Positions 43,002-51,809 of a DNA stretch of 64,000 nucleotides are shown here, piece by piece (the first letter of the stretch is position 1; each line of letters opens with the position of its first letter). The notes beneath the pieces are model-generated. The model saw only the letters and a list, made by a program, of their open reading frames with translations, was not told the DNA's origin and made no database searches. Source of the DNA: Halobacillus sp. Marseille-Q1614 (GTDB lineage Bacteria; Bacillota; Bacilli; Bacillales; Halobacillaceae); assembly GCF_902809865.1 (NCBI RefSeq), contig NZ_CADDWH010000001.1, forward strand, positions 372,001-436,000, written 5' to 3'. A program made the position numbers and the translations under genes.

Positions 43002-46000
43002 ATGAAAAAGACAGTCTTAGTAAGTATTGTGGCTGTATTATCTTTAAGTCCTTTCTCTAGTGCACTTTCTGGAGTGAATGCACAGGAGGAGACAGCAGAG
43101 GAATTGTTTTTTTCTGAGTACATAGAAGGCAGCAGTTACAATAAAGCTATTGAAATTTATAATGGTACCAATGAAGATGTAGATTTATCGCAGTATAGTA
43201 TTGAAATGTACGCAAATGGATCTTCAGAAGCGACAGGTACTCTTGATATGGAAGGCACATTAGAAAGCGGCGATGTTTTCGTTGCTGCTAACAGCCGCGC
43301 GGATGAAAATATTCTTAATAAAGCGGAGGTGACAAATAACTCTGCGGTCAACTTTAACGGAAATGACCCGCTCGTTTTGAAAAAGAACGGAGAAGTTGTC
43401 GACGCCATTGGCCAAATTGGAAACGATGAGAACTTTGGAAGCGATGTCACGCTTATTCGCCAGGAGGAAGTTCAAGCAGGGGATAAGGATCCTGCTGATG
43501 AATTTTCGGTAAGTGGTGAATGGGATAGTTATGCGGCGAACACCTTTGATTACTTAGGTTCCTATGAAATGCCGGAAACAGAGCCTGTTGAACTGCAAAC
43601 TATCAAGGAAGCCCGTGGTGAAGAGCCTGGCTCAGCCGTAAGAGTAGAAGGTATTGTTACGGCTGCTTTCTCTACAGGGGGGCAGACGAATTTTTACATT
43701 CAAGATGAGTCGGCGGGCATTATTGTCCGTGTCCCAGGAAGTCCAGTGAATGTAGGTGACAAAATTACGGCCACTGGTGAGTTCTCTTCTTATTACGGAA
43801 TGCAGCAAATCCTTGCTTCTTCAGCTAATGTTGAAATAACGGAAGAAGGAGCCGGAGTTCCTGACACTGAACTCGTAAGTTCTGATCAATTTTCAGCCGA
43901 TCAAGGAGAAGCTATTGAAGGAGAGCTTGTAAAAGTGGAAGATGTCGAAGTTCTATCTAAGAATAGCTATGGGGATTTTTCGGTAAGAGATGCGAATGGA
44001 GAATTCGTTATCACTCCTCAAGATGAAAATCTTCTGGAAACAGGAAAAACGTATGAACGGATCTCTGGAGTGGTTACCTATAGTTTTGAAGAATACAAAC
44101 TTGTTCCTCGGAGTAAAAGGGATGTAACAGAGACTGTATTCACCGTAACAGCTGATCCTGTTTCTGGTTCCATCGTTACGGGCGGAAAAGTTGAACTATA
44201 TACAGCGGAAGAAGGAGCTGACATCCGCTACACAACGGACGGTTCAAATCCTGACGAAAACAGCCTTTTATATGAAGAATCGATTGTGATTGAAGAGGAT
44301 ACGACGATACGGGCGGCAGTTTTTCGTGAAAATGGTGAAGTAAGTCCAATATCCGAATTTAATTATGAGGTGTTAACTCCAATCGATGAAGTTGAAATCC
44401 ATCATATTCAAGGGGCTGGCCATTCTTCTCCATATGAAGGAGAAGTTGTTGAAAAAGTAAGTGGTATCGTTACGAAGCTTGATGGATCAAATGGTTTTTA
44501 TATGCAGTCCGCAAATCCTGATAAAAGTAAAGCTACCTCTGAAGGGATATATGTCTACAGCCGTAATCACGAAGTGAAAGTTGGGGATGCGGTAGAAGTA
44601 GACGGTGAGGTGACAGAGTGGAGAGAAGAAGGGTATTCGGATGCTGATGATCTGCTGACAACCCAGATTTCTGCATCTGGGGTTAGAGTCGAGTCTTCAG
44701 GGAATGAAGTGCCCGAGCCAATTGTAATTGGCCAGGATCGCACCCCGCCGACTGAAGTCATTGAAGACGATGCTATGCAGTCTTTTGATCCTGAACAGGA
44801 TGGTCTGGATTTTTATGAAAGCCTTGAAGGAATGCTGGTTGCAGTAGAGGATGCAACAGCTGCTGCTCCTATTAAATATGATGAGCTGACTGTTTACAGT
44901 CATACAAGTGACAATCAGCAGAAGACCCAGGCTGACGGCCTTCTAGTTTCCCCGGATGATTATAACCCTGAACGCGTCATGTTCGATGTGGAGGGATTAG
45001 GGCTCGATGCTGTGACTGGAGACGATTTTAATGGGACAGCCACTGGAGTGGTAGGCTATGACTATAGTAATTTTAAAATTCGCCCGACTGGCGATTTTCC
45101 TGAGCTCGTTGAAGGAGATACGGAGCCTCAAGTAACTGAGCTTGAAGGTTCTGAACATGAATTAACAGTAGGTACGTACAATATGGAGAATTTTTCTCAG
45201 GCAAGCGGAGCTGAAAAAGCCCAACGTATTGGTGAGCAAATTGCCAATAATATGAACGCGCCTGATATTGTAGGACTAGTGGAAGTGCAGGATAATAACG
45301 GGCCTAAAGATGACGGAACAGTAGAAGCTGACCAAAGCTATGAAACGATCATTAATGCAATTGAATCGGCTGGCGGACCATCATATGAATATACCGATAT
45401 TGCTCCTGAAGATAAAGAGGATGGCGGGCAGCCTGGCGGTAACATCCGCGTCGGATTTATTTATAATCCTGAGCGTGTAAAGTTAACGGATAAACCAAAA
45501 GGAGATTCAGCCACAGCTGTAGACGTGAATGAAGAGGGACTCTCTCACAATCCTGGCCGAATTGACCCGGCAAATGAAGCTTTTGAAGATTCAAGAAAAT
45601 CATTGGCTGCAGAATTTGAATTCAAGGGTGAAACGTTTATCTTTATCGCTAACCATTTCAATTCTAAAGGTGGAGACGATGCGCTGTTTGGCGCAAGTCA
45701 TCCGATTGAGCTTGGAAGTGAAGAGCAGCGCCTTCAGCAAGCCAAGGTATTGAATGATTTTGTCCAAGAAGCGGAAGCAGAAATAGAGGACGCAAACCTT
45801 GTTTTAATGGGAGACTTTAATGATTTTGAATTCTCTTATCCTCTTCAGGTTTTGCAGGGGGATGAGCTTTCAAATTTAACAAATAACCTTCCTGGTGAAG
45901 ACCGTTATTCTTATATCTATCAAGGAAATTCTCAAACACTAGATCATATTCTAGTAAGTGATTATTTAGAAGATGATACAAAAATCGATGCTGTTCATAT

Positions 46001-46202
46001 GAATGCCGACTTCTCCGAGCTTGCTGGACGTGCAAGTGATCATGACCCAATGGTTGCCCAGATTGATACGAAGGGTGAAGGAAAGCCTGGCCATGAACAT
46101 TCCAATGGGCATAAAGGTAAAAGCAAGGGCAAAGGACATGATAAAGGAAAAGGGAAAGGACATGAGATAGGCGAAGGTAATGGACATAAGAAGCATCATT
46201 AG
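43002..46202 (+). CDS. Large secreted endonuclease/exonuclease/phosphatase-family nuclease
   Basis: A 1066-aa exported protein. Domains in order: signal peptide (about 1-26), lamin-tail-like domain (about 30-140; SEYIEGSSYNKAIEIYN), an OB-fold region (about 200-370), a chitobiase-like beta domain (about 375-460; IRYTTDGSNPDENS), a second OB-like region, then a DNase-I-type nuclease (about 725-1020; NMENF, GLVEVQDN, MGDFNDFE, LDHILVSD, SDHDPMV). The acidic body ends in a His/Lys/Gly-rich tail. No LPXTG. I chose MKKTVL as the start; its spacing from GGGAGG (12 nt) is long. Probably scavenges phosphate or nucleotides from DNA. Confidence 0.85.
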   Translation: MKKTVLVSIVAVLSLSPFSSALSGVNAQEETAEELFFSEYIEGSSYNKAIEIYNGTNEDVDLSQYSIEMYANGSSEATGTLDMEGTLESGDVFVAANSRADENILNKAEVTNNSAVNFNGNDPLVLKKNGEVVDAIGQIGNDENFGSDVTLIRQEEVQAGDKDPADEFSVSGEWDSYAANTFDYLGSYEMPETEPVELQTIKEARGEEPGSAVRVEGIVTAAFSTGGQTNFYIQDESAGIIVRVPGSPVNVGDKITATGEFSSYYGMQQILASSANVEITEEGAGVPDTELVSSDQFSADQGEAIEGELVKVEDVEVLSKNSYGDFSVRDANGEFVITPQDENLLETGKTYERISGVVTYSFEEYKLVPRSKRDVTETVFTVTADPVSGSIVTGGKVELYTAEEGADIRYTTDGSNPDENSLLYEESIVIEEDTTIRAAVFRENGEVSPISEFNYEVLTPIDEVEIHHIQGAGHSSPYEGEVVEKVSGIVTKLDGSNGFYMQSANPDKSKATSEGIYVYSRNHEVKVGDAVEVDGEVTEWREEGYSDADDLLTTQISASGVRVESSGNEVPEPIVIGQDRTPPTEVIEDDAMQSFDPEQDGLDFYESLEGMLVAVEDATAAAPIKYDELTVYSHTSDNQQKTQADGLLVSPDDYNPERVMFDVEGLGLDAVTGDDFNGTATGVVGYDYSNFKIRPTGDFPELVEGDTEPQVTELEGSEHELTVGTYNMENFSQASGAEKAQRIGEQIANNMNAPDIVGLVEVQDNNGPKDDGTVEADQSYETIINAIESAGGPSYEYTDIAPEDKEDGGQPGGNIRVGFIYNPERVKLTDKPKGDSATAVDVNEEGLSHNPGRIDPANEAFEDSRKSLAAEFEFKGETFIFIANHFNSKGGDDALFGASHPIELGSEEQRLQQAKVLNDFVQEAEAEIEDANLVLMGDFNDFEFSYPLQVLQGDELSNLTNNLPGEDRYSYIYQGNSQTLDHILVSDYLEDDTKIDAVHMNADFSELAGRASDHDPMVAQIDTKGEGKPGHEHSNGHKGKSKGKGHDKGKGKGHEIGEGNGHKKHH

Positions 46203-46210
46203 ATAAAGGA

Positions 46211-46240
46211 AAGCCCCGCTGAAAAGCCAGCGGGGTTTCT
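46211..46240 (+). terminator. Terminator between convergent nuclease and RpiR genes
   Basis: AAGCCCCGCT / AGCGGGGTTT stem with an 8-nt loop. Confidence 0.85.
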
Positions 46241-46251
46241 TTCATATGTTC

Positions 46252-47103
46252 TTATTTTTTATGGTCGATGGCTGCTTTAGAACGGTCCAGAGATTCGATC
46301 ACTTCATCATAAAAGTTAGAAACATAAGTCATAAACAGAACATCAATCACATGTAGCTGAGCAAGCCGTGATGATGTGGCTGCACTGCGGATCATCGCTT
46401 CTTCTGTTGCTGAAGTATAAAGGGGGATATCGGCCATTTGTGAGATAGGTGATGAACCGTATTTCGTAATACTGATCGTTCGTAAGCCATTCTTTTTAGC
46501 CAGCTTTAAAAATTGGAGTGTTTCCTTCGTTTTCCCTGAAAATGATACGACGATCGCTACATCATCAACGCCGGCGTTAGAGAGCGATGTGTAGGATAGA
46601 TGTGGGTCTTGAAGATAGAAAGCATAGCGGCCGGCTCTTAAGAATTTTTGCTGAGCATCATAAGCAACTAGGCCGGATGCACCGATGCCGAAAATATGTA
46701 AAGATCGGGCTTCATGAATAGCATTTACTGATTGATCCACATCTTCTCTTCTAAGCATTTCGTCGGTTTCCTTCAGCATCTGGATTCCATTATGAGTCAT
46801 CTGTTCGATGATATGATGAGAAGATTCTCCTTTGTCAATGTCACGGTATTCAACAGATGAAGGTTTTTGGACGTCCCCGGCAATTCTCATTTTTAATTCC
46901 TGGAATCCTTTTAATTCCATCGACTTACATAATCGAATCACTGCAGCTGAGCTTGTCTGGCTTTTTTCCGCTAACTGTTTGACCGTCATAGTAATGACCG
47001 ATTCGGGTGATGACATAATGTATTGTGCAATCTTTTTTTCAGAAGCAGGCAGGCTGGCTTCTACACTTTTAAGCATAGAAAGTCCACCGGATATATAAGA
47101 CAT
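46252..47103 (-). CDS. MurR/RpiR family regulator
   Basis: A 283-aa regulator with an N-terminal RpiR helix-turn-helix (about 1-80; KSQTSSAAVIRLCKSMELKGF) and a SIS domain (about 125-260; IFGIGASGLVAYDA, VVSFSGKTKETLQF). It is divergent from a BadF-type sugar kinase at 47219, so it likely senses an amino-sugar phosphate such as GlcNAc-6-P or MurNAc-6-P. The ATG follows AGGAGG. Third RpiR paralogue in the window. Confidence 0.9.
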   Translation of the reverse strand: MSYISGGLSMLKSVEASLPASEKKIAQYIMSSPESVITMTVKQLAEKSQTSSAAVIRLCKSMELKGFQELKMRIAGDVQKPSSVEYRDIDKGESSHHIIEQMTHNGIQMLKETDEMLRREDVDQSVNAIHEARSLHIFGIGASGLVAYDAQQKFLRAGRYAFYLQDPHLSYTSLSNAGVDDVAIVVSFSGKTKETLQFLKLAKKNGLRTISITKYGSSPISQMADIPLYTSATEEAMIRSAATSSRLAQLHVIDVLFMTYVSNFYDEVIESLDRSKAAIDHKK

Positions 47104-47156
47104 AGGAGTCCTCCTTTAACGAATAGCAGATTCCTTTTTCTCATTATATGCTATAA

Positions 47157-47195
47157 TGAAATTAAATTTCAAATTATTAATAGATTTCCTGAAAT
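47157..47195. promoter_or_regulatory. Paired inverted repeats, RpiR operator candidate
   Basis: TGAAATT-A-AATTTCA (47157-47171) overlaps a TATAAT (47152-47157) and is followed by ATTTC-CT-GAAAT (47184-47195). Both share the half-site GAAAT, so one dimeric regulator, probably the RpiR protein at 46252, may bind both. Confidence 0.55.
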
Positions 47196-47218
47196 GTAAT
47201 TATATGTGAGGTGAAGAG

Positions 47219-48082
47219 ATGATTATTGGAATCGATGCGGGCGGAACTTCCACAAAAGGAGCGTTAATGAATTTAAAGGGAGAGGTAGTTTTCACCTGTG
47301 AATCAGGATTTGGGAATCCTCTTATAGACCGCGTTATAGCATGGGGAAATATTAAAGAAACTGTGCAGACGTGTATGGATGCATCATCAGAGAGGATCGA
47401 ACATATTACAATTGGAATGGCCGGTTATAATACAGTGAAAAATGGATTGGATTTTCCTGCGGACTGGACCGCCAAAGTAACACTTATGACTGATGCGGAG
47501 CTGGCCTTAGAGGCGGCGGTTCCTTCTGGAAACGGAATTTTAACCATTGCTGGCACAGGCTCCGTACATGTCGGTAAAGCAGGAGAAATTACATATATCG
47601 CCGGCGGCTGGGGACATCTGCTCGGAGACGAGGGCGGAGGCTATAGCATCGGCAAGCTGAGCATCCAGCATGTATTAGCAGACTTAGAATCAGTTAACGA
47701 TCCGTCCGTATTCTCACTTAAGATCCTACATCTGATTCATCAGCACGATATAAGCGGTGTAAAGAACTGGTTCTACAATCAAAGCAAAACAGAGATAGCC
47801 GGGCTGGCTGCGCATGTATTACAGCTTGCTGAAAAAGATACTGATGCTTATAGGCTCATCAATCAGGAAGCCAAAGACCTGGCCGAGCAAGTCGACCGCT
47901 TTTATAAAAAAATCTCTCTTGATTCAACTGCCGTACTTGTCGTCTCGGGGAGCATTCTAAAGAAAAGTGAGTTATTCTTCTCAAGGTTTCAGCATTATAT
48001 AGAAAGTCCTTTTCTGAAGATCGAAAGGATGATCGTCCCTGCCTATATGGGGGCATATCACTATTTTGTAAAAGCAAAATAA
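47219..48082 (+). CDS. BadF/BadG-type sugar kinase (N-acetylglucosamine/MurNAc kinase-like)
   Basis: A 287-aa ASKHA-fold kinase, probably phosphorylating an amino sugar such as GlcNAc or MurNAc with ATP. Motifs: phosphate-1 GIDAGGTSTKGALM (4-17), adenosine/phosphate-2 TIAGTGSVHVG (about 108), then GGWGHLLGDEGGGYSIG (about 128-144), as in eukaryotic-type GlcNAc kinase and MurK. The ribosome site is GAGGTGAAG. It is divergent from an RpiR regulator and has no transporter beside it, so it may be fed by a wall-recycling route elsewhere. Confidence 0.82.
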   Translation: MIIGIDAGGTSTKGALMNLKGEVVFTCESGFGNPLIDRVIAWGNIKETVQTCMDASSERIEHITIGMAGYNTVKNGLDFPADWTAKVTLMTDAELALEAAVPSGNGILTIAGTGSVHVGKAGEITYIAGGWGHLLGDEGGGYSIGKLSIQHVLADLESVNDPSVFSLKILHLIHQHDISGVKNWFYNQSKTEIAGLAAHVLQLAEKDTDAYRLINQEAKDLAEQVDRFYKKISLDSTAVLVVSGSILKKSELFFSRFQHYIESPFLKIERMIVPAYMGAYHYFVKAK

Positions 48083-48084
48083 AC

Positions 48085-48125
48085 TAAGCCGGATTCCAAA
48101 AGATGTATGGGATTAGGCTTATTTT
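48085..48125 (+). terminator. Terminator of sugar kinase gene
   Basis: AAGCC..ATTCC / GGGAT..GGCTT imperfect stem with a T-rich tail. Confidence 0.55.
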
Positions 48126-48244
48126 CGTTTGACATTTTCCGATAAATCTAGAATAATATCTATCGTAATATTCTTTAAATTCTAACAATTTTAAATGTAT
48201 TTTAATGAAGGCTAAAATGACACCGCTTACAATGGAGGGGTTTT

Positions 48245-48430
48245 ATGGCGCTGGTGGTGGCACTAGCACTGATAACGATTTTATCGGTGGTTTTAACTTT
48301 AAGGAAAAAGAAAATGATCTACCTCACACTTCCAATAGTTACTCTTTTCGGATTTGCTTTAGTGAAAATTTGGATGGTTCCTATGCCTTTTTGGGATACA
48401 GTAAAATTTATCTTTGATTTAAGAGGGTAG
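48245..48430 (+). CDS. Small membrane protein upstream of symporter
   Basis: A 61-aa protein with two hydrophobic segments (about 3-18 and 25-45) split by the basic loop LRKKK. A strong ribosome site GGAGGGG lies 4 nt before the ATG. It is 31 bp upstream of the symporter small subunit and probably in the same transcript. I do not recognise it. It may be an accessory peptide of the transporter. Confidence 0.6.
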   Translation: MALVVALALITILSVVLTLRKKKMIYLTLPIVTLFGFALVKIWMVPMPFWDTVKFIFDLRG

Positions 48431-48461
48431 GGCACTTTGGACTTGAAGGGAGGTGAAATCA

Positions 48462-48767
48462 ATGAGGAAAATCGATCGCAAGCATGCAGATGCTTATTTT
48501 AAGGCGCGGACGACTATGATTGTCATCTATTTAATCATAGGACTTACAGCTTCTTATGGCGTCGTATTTTTCGCCCGAGAGCTTTCAGCTTTTAGCGTGT
48601 TAGGAATTCCATTTCACTACTATATGGGAGCTCAAGGGGCAGTAGTCACCTTTATTATCCTTTTGTTTATTAATGCGATAGTTGGCGATAAAATCGATGA
48701 AAAATTTGGATTCAATCCAGAGTTTGTCGAGGAAACAGAAGAAGAGAAAAAAGCTATGGATCATTAG
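48462..48767 (+). CDS. Sodium/solute symporter small subunit (DUF4212/DUF485-like)
   Basis: A 101-aa membrane protein with two helices and a conserved core (SYGVVFFARELSAF, IPFHYYMGAQGAVVTF, NAIVGDKIDEKFGF). This matches the small partner of two-subunit Na+:solute symporters. The ATG at 48462 lies after GGGAGGTG; the in-frame GTG at 48453 is inside that ribosome site. The large subunit follows after 14 bp. DUF4212 seems a better match than DUF485, but I cannot run the profile. Confidence 0.82.
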   Translation: MRKIDRKHADAYFKARTTMIVIYLIIGLTASYGVVFFARELSAFSVLGIPFHYYMGAQGAVVTFIILLFINAIVGDKIDEKFGFNPEFVEETEEEKKAMDH

Positions 48768-48781
48768 GGGGTGAACGTTAA

Positions 48782-50440
48782 GTGGACGGACAATTTCTTG
48801 TATCTCTCAGTTTAATTATAGCAACATTCGCTTTGTACATAGGGATCGCCCAATTTAACAAAGCGAGGCAGACATCAGACTTCTACGTAGCAGGCCGCGG
48901 AGTGCCTCCCATTTATAATGGGATGGCAATTGGAGCGGACTGGATGAGTGCAGCTTCATTCATCGGAATGGCCGGTACAGTTATGGTTCTTGGATATGAT
49001 GGACTCGCTTATATTATGGGCTGGACGGGCGGCTACTTATTGCTGACCTTTTTACTGGCTCCACAGCTCAGAAAATATGGACGCTATACGGTGCCGGAAT
49101 TTATCGGGGACCGTTACAGGAGTAACACAGCACGATTGATTGCAGCGATTGCAACCATAATTATTAGTTTTACGTATTCGGTAGGACAGTTATCCGGATC
49201 GGGAATTGTTATAGGACGTTTATTAGAAGTTAACACTTCAATTGGTACACTTATTGGGGTCGTATTGATTGCTTACTATTCCGCAATGGGCGGTATGAAA
49301 GGGATAACGTGGACCCAGGTAGCTCAATACCTTGTATTAATTATCGCCTATTTAATTCCCGTTATTTTTATGTCTTTACAGTTGACACAAAGCCCTGCTC
49401 CTTGGCTTTCTTATGGGCAAGTCATCGATGAAATGAGGATGTTGGATCAGGAGTTGGGAATCTCAGAATATATAGTACCTTTTACTGAAGCTACAAAATG
49501 GCAGTTCCTTGCTTTAATGTTTACTCTAATGGCAGGTACGGCTGGACTTCCACACGTTATTGTAAGGTTTTTTACTGTAGCAACAATGAAAGCAGCAAGG
49601 TGGAGTGGGGCGTGGGCACTTTTATTTATCGGTTTATTATACTTATCCGCGCCTGTATACGCTGCATTTTCACGTTTCATTTTAATGACAGAGGTTGCAG
49701 GATCCTCTATTAATAACTTGCCTGCATGGACAGCAGCATGGATTGATACAGGCCAGCTGTCTGTCGCAGATACAAATGGCGATGGAACCCTGCAGTGGTC
49801 TGAGCTAGTCATCAGTAACGATATCGTCGTGATGGCTACACCAGAGATTGCCAACCTGGGTGCATTTGTCATCGGTTTGATGGCGGCGGGGGCCATGGCA
49901 GCTGCCCTATCAACAGCAGGCGGCCTTATGATCGCTATCTCTGCTTCTCTATCGCATGACATATACTATCGTTCCATTAACCCGAACGCGAGTGAAACAA
50001 AACGCTTAGTAGTAGGACGATGGTCCATTGTGCTCGCCACTGTAGCGGCAGGTCTATTAGCTCTCAATCCGCCAGGAGCCATTACTCAGATTGTAGCTTG
50101 GGCCTTTGCGTTAGCGTCCGGTTCCTTTTTCCCGGCGCTCGTATTAGGTGTATGGTGGAAGCGGGCGAACGGTCCGGGAGTTATTGCTGGAATGATTACA
50201 GGGTTAACTGTAACACTCAGCTATATATTTGCTGCTAAATTCCTTGGCTTTACAATACTCGGAATTATAGACACAGGGGCTGGTGTATTTGGAGCCATTT
50301 CAGCTATTTTAGCAAACGTGATTGTTTCCTTGTCAACTAAGGCACCATCTAAAGAAACGCAGGACGAAGTTACAGATCTCAGGTATCCGGAACAAGTGCA
50401 ATATAAAAATGGTGAAGTTTGGCTTAAGAAATCTAATTAA
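48782..50440 (+). CDS. Sodium:solute symporter large subunit (ActP/VC_2705-like)
   Basis: A 552-aa, about 13-helix SSS-family transporter for acetate or another small organic acid. N-terminal SDFYVAGRGVPPIYNGMAIG (about 34-53) and GADWMSAASFIGMAG are typical. Residues about 328-340 (DTNGDGTLQWSE) match an EF-hand loop in an extramembrane segment, suggesting calcium sensing or folding support. The start is GTG at 48782 after GGGGGTG. It is co-transcribed with the small subunit and the 61-aa peptide. Confidence 0.9.
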   Translation: MDGQFLVSLSLIIATFALYIGIAQFNKARQTSDFYVAGRGVPPIYNGMAIGADWMSAASFIGMAGTVMVLGYDGLAYIMGWTGGYLLLTFLLAPQLRKYGRYTVPEFIGDRYRSNTARLIAAIATIIISFTYSVGQLSGSGIVIGRLLEVNTSIGTLIGVVLIAYYSAMGGMKGITWTQVAQYLVLIIAYLIPVIFMSLQLTQSPAPWLSYGQVIDEMRMLDQELGISEYIVPFTEATKWQFLALMFTLMAGTAGLPHVIVRFFTVATMKAARWSGAWALLFIGLLYLSAPVYAAFSRFILMTEVAGSSINNLPAWTAAWIDTGQLSVADTNGDGTLQWSELVISNDIVVMATPEIANLGAFVIGLMAAGAMAAALSTAGGLMIAISASLSHDIYYRSINPNASETKRLVVGRWSIVLATVAAGLLALNPPGAITQIVAWAFALASGSFFPALVLGVWWKRANGPGVIAGMITGLTVTLSYIFAAKFLGFTILGIIDTGAGVFGAISAILANVIVSLSTKAPSKETQDEVTDLRYPEQVQYKNGEVWLKKSN

Positions 50441-50442
50441 TC

Positions 50443-50479
50443 AAAAAACGAACTGTCTTTTGACTGTTCGTTTTTTTTG
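50443..50479 (+). terminator. Terminator of symporter operon
   Basis: AAAACGAAC / GTTCGTTTT arms with inner GTC/GAC pairing, followed by a T-run. Confidence 0.8.
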
Positions 50480-50570
50480 CTTCGATTCTTTCTTTCAATA
50501 AAACTACATAATCCATAAATTTTTGGTAAACTAGTAGAATCGTTGATTATGAAAGGAAGAATCAGGGGCT

Positions 50571-51467
50571 ATGGCTATATTTATTGAAGTCGTTCTGCCA
50601 GTGATATTAATATTCTTGTCTGGATTCCTGCTTCAGAAGTTTATGAGAATGGAGATCAAGTCGATCTCTACCGTTGTTTTATACATCATGCTGCCTTGTC
50701 TTGTTTTTGAAACATTTTACAGAGCAGAATTTAATCAGGAATACGCGATGATGATTGCTTTTTCAATCCTCCTGTTAGTATGTATCCTTCTGATCAACAA
50801 GTTGGCAGCAAGAGTAGCGAACTACTCAACCGCGGTAGAGAGCGGGCTGATTCTCTCGACTGCTTTTATGAATGCTGGTAACTACGGGACGCCGATCGTA
50901 TTATTCGCTTTTGGAGAGCAGGGTTTTGTTTACGCTGTATCCTTTATGGTCATTCAGCAAATTGTTATGAACTTTTTCGGGGTTTATTACGCGGCCAAAG
51001 GAGCGGCTGGCTTTCGGCTGGCTATCCAGACTGTATTAAAGATGCCTCCAACGTATGCTGTGATTTTAGCTTTAATTGCTAAGTTTACCTCTATACCCGT
51101 CTCAAATAATGTGTTATCGAGTATCGGTTTGGTCGGTCAAGCCGCGATTCCTGTTGTCATGATTCTCTTAGGGATGCAGCTGGCCAATATTACAATTAAA
51201 CAATTAGATTGGAGCAAGGTGACTTATGCTTCTATACTCAGACTAGTTGTATCTCCGTTCATTGCCTGGGGTCTTACGCTGCTACTGCCTATGAATGATC
51301 TAATGGCCAGTGTTTTAATCATAGCAGCCGCTATGCCTTCTGCCGCAACCACAACGATGTATGCTGTACAATTCGACGCAAAGCCTGACCTCGTATCGAG
51401 CATCACCCTTATTACTACTTTATTAAGTGTGATAACGATCCCGATTGCTTTAAATATATTATCTTAG
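50571..51467 (+). CDS. AEC family transporter (auxin efflux carrier-like)
   Basis: A 298-aa membrane protein with about ten helices, of the AEC family that often exports or imports organic acids such as malate. Family marks are VLYIMLPCLVFETFYRAEF (about 37-55), STAFMNAGNYGTPIVLFAFG (about 99-118) and the C-terminal AAAMPSAATTTMYAVQFD. Single gene; the substrate is unknown. Confidence 0.88.
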   Translation: MAIFIEVVLPVILIFLSGFLLQKFMRMEIKSISTVVLYIMLPCLVFETFYRAEFNQEYAMMIAFSILLLVCILLINKLAARVANYSTAVESGLILSTAFMNAGNYGTPIVLFAFGEQGFVYAVSFMVIQQIVMNFFGVYYAAKGAAGFRLAIQTVLKMPPTYAVILALIAKFTSIPVSNNVLSSIGLVGQAAIPVVMILLGMQLANITIKQLDWSKVTYASILRLVVSPFIAWGLTLLLPMNDLMASVLIIAAAMPSAATTTMYAVQFDAKPDLVSSITLITTLLSVITIPIALNILS

Positions 51468-51576
51468 AAATAAAAGTGAGGGCAAAATAACTCAGGCTCT
51501 GGGAGCGAAGATAGGTATTGCAGCTGTTTGTCAGAACGTAAATATTGCATATAAGCTGGAGTGTACTCGGTATTTT

Positions 51577-51607
51577 AAAACCGCGAATTTAATCGCGGCT
51601 TTTTTTA
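51577..51607 (-). terminator. Hairpin at end of small membrane protein gene
   Basis: CCGCGA / TCGCGG stem with A4 and T7 flanks. It overlaps the last codons of the gene at 51589 and could also end + strand transcripts from 50571. Confidence 0.7.
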
Positions 51608-51750
51608 TTTTTATTTTTGAAGTACATATATAAATTAGCAATGATAAAAGCGATCGCTAAAGCAGCCCCGGTAGAAGTAATTTCCAGTGGAGTGAAATAA
51701 CCAGCAACTAGAAAAAGGGCAAAAAACAAAGCAAACAATAAATAAAACAC
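51589..51750 (-). CDS. Small hydrophobic protein
   Basis: A 53-aa protein with two membrane segments (FYLLFALFFALFLVAGYF and GAALAIAFIIANLYMYF) and a basic tail (KNKNKKSRD). The GTG at 51750 is chosen because AGGGAG lies 6 nt upstream; a longer reading to 51780 lacks a good ribosome site. Its 3' end runs into a terminator hairpin, common for compact small genes. Function unknown. Confidence 0.6.
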   Translation of the reverse strand: MFYLLFALFFALFLVAGYFTPLEITSTGAALAIAFIIANLYMYFKNKNKKSRD

Positions 51751-51809
51751 ATAAATCTCCCTCTCGTTTGAATTCCCCACTATTTTAACATGAGAACTTA
51801 TAAATAGGT

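Noticed and set aside
45817-46245. 142-codon minus-strand frame
   Set aside because: It mirrors the His/Lys-rich 3' end of the nuclease gene; composition only.
49447-49962. 171-codon open frame on the minus strand
   Set aside because: It is antisense to the well-supported symporter gene and has no family features or ribosome site.
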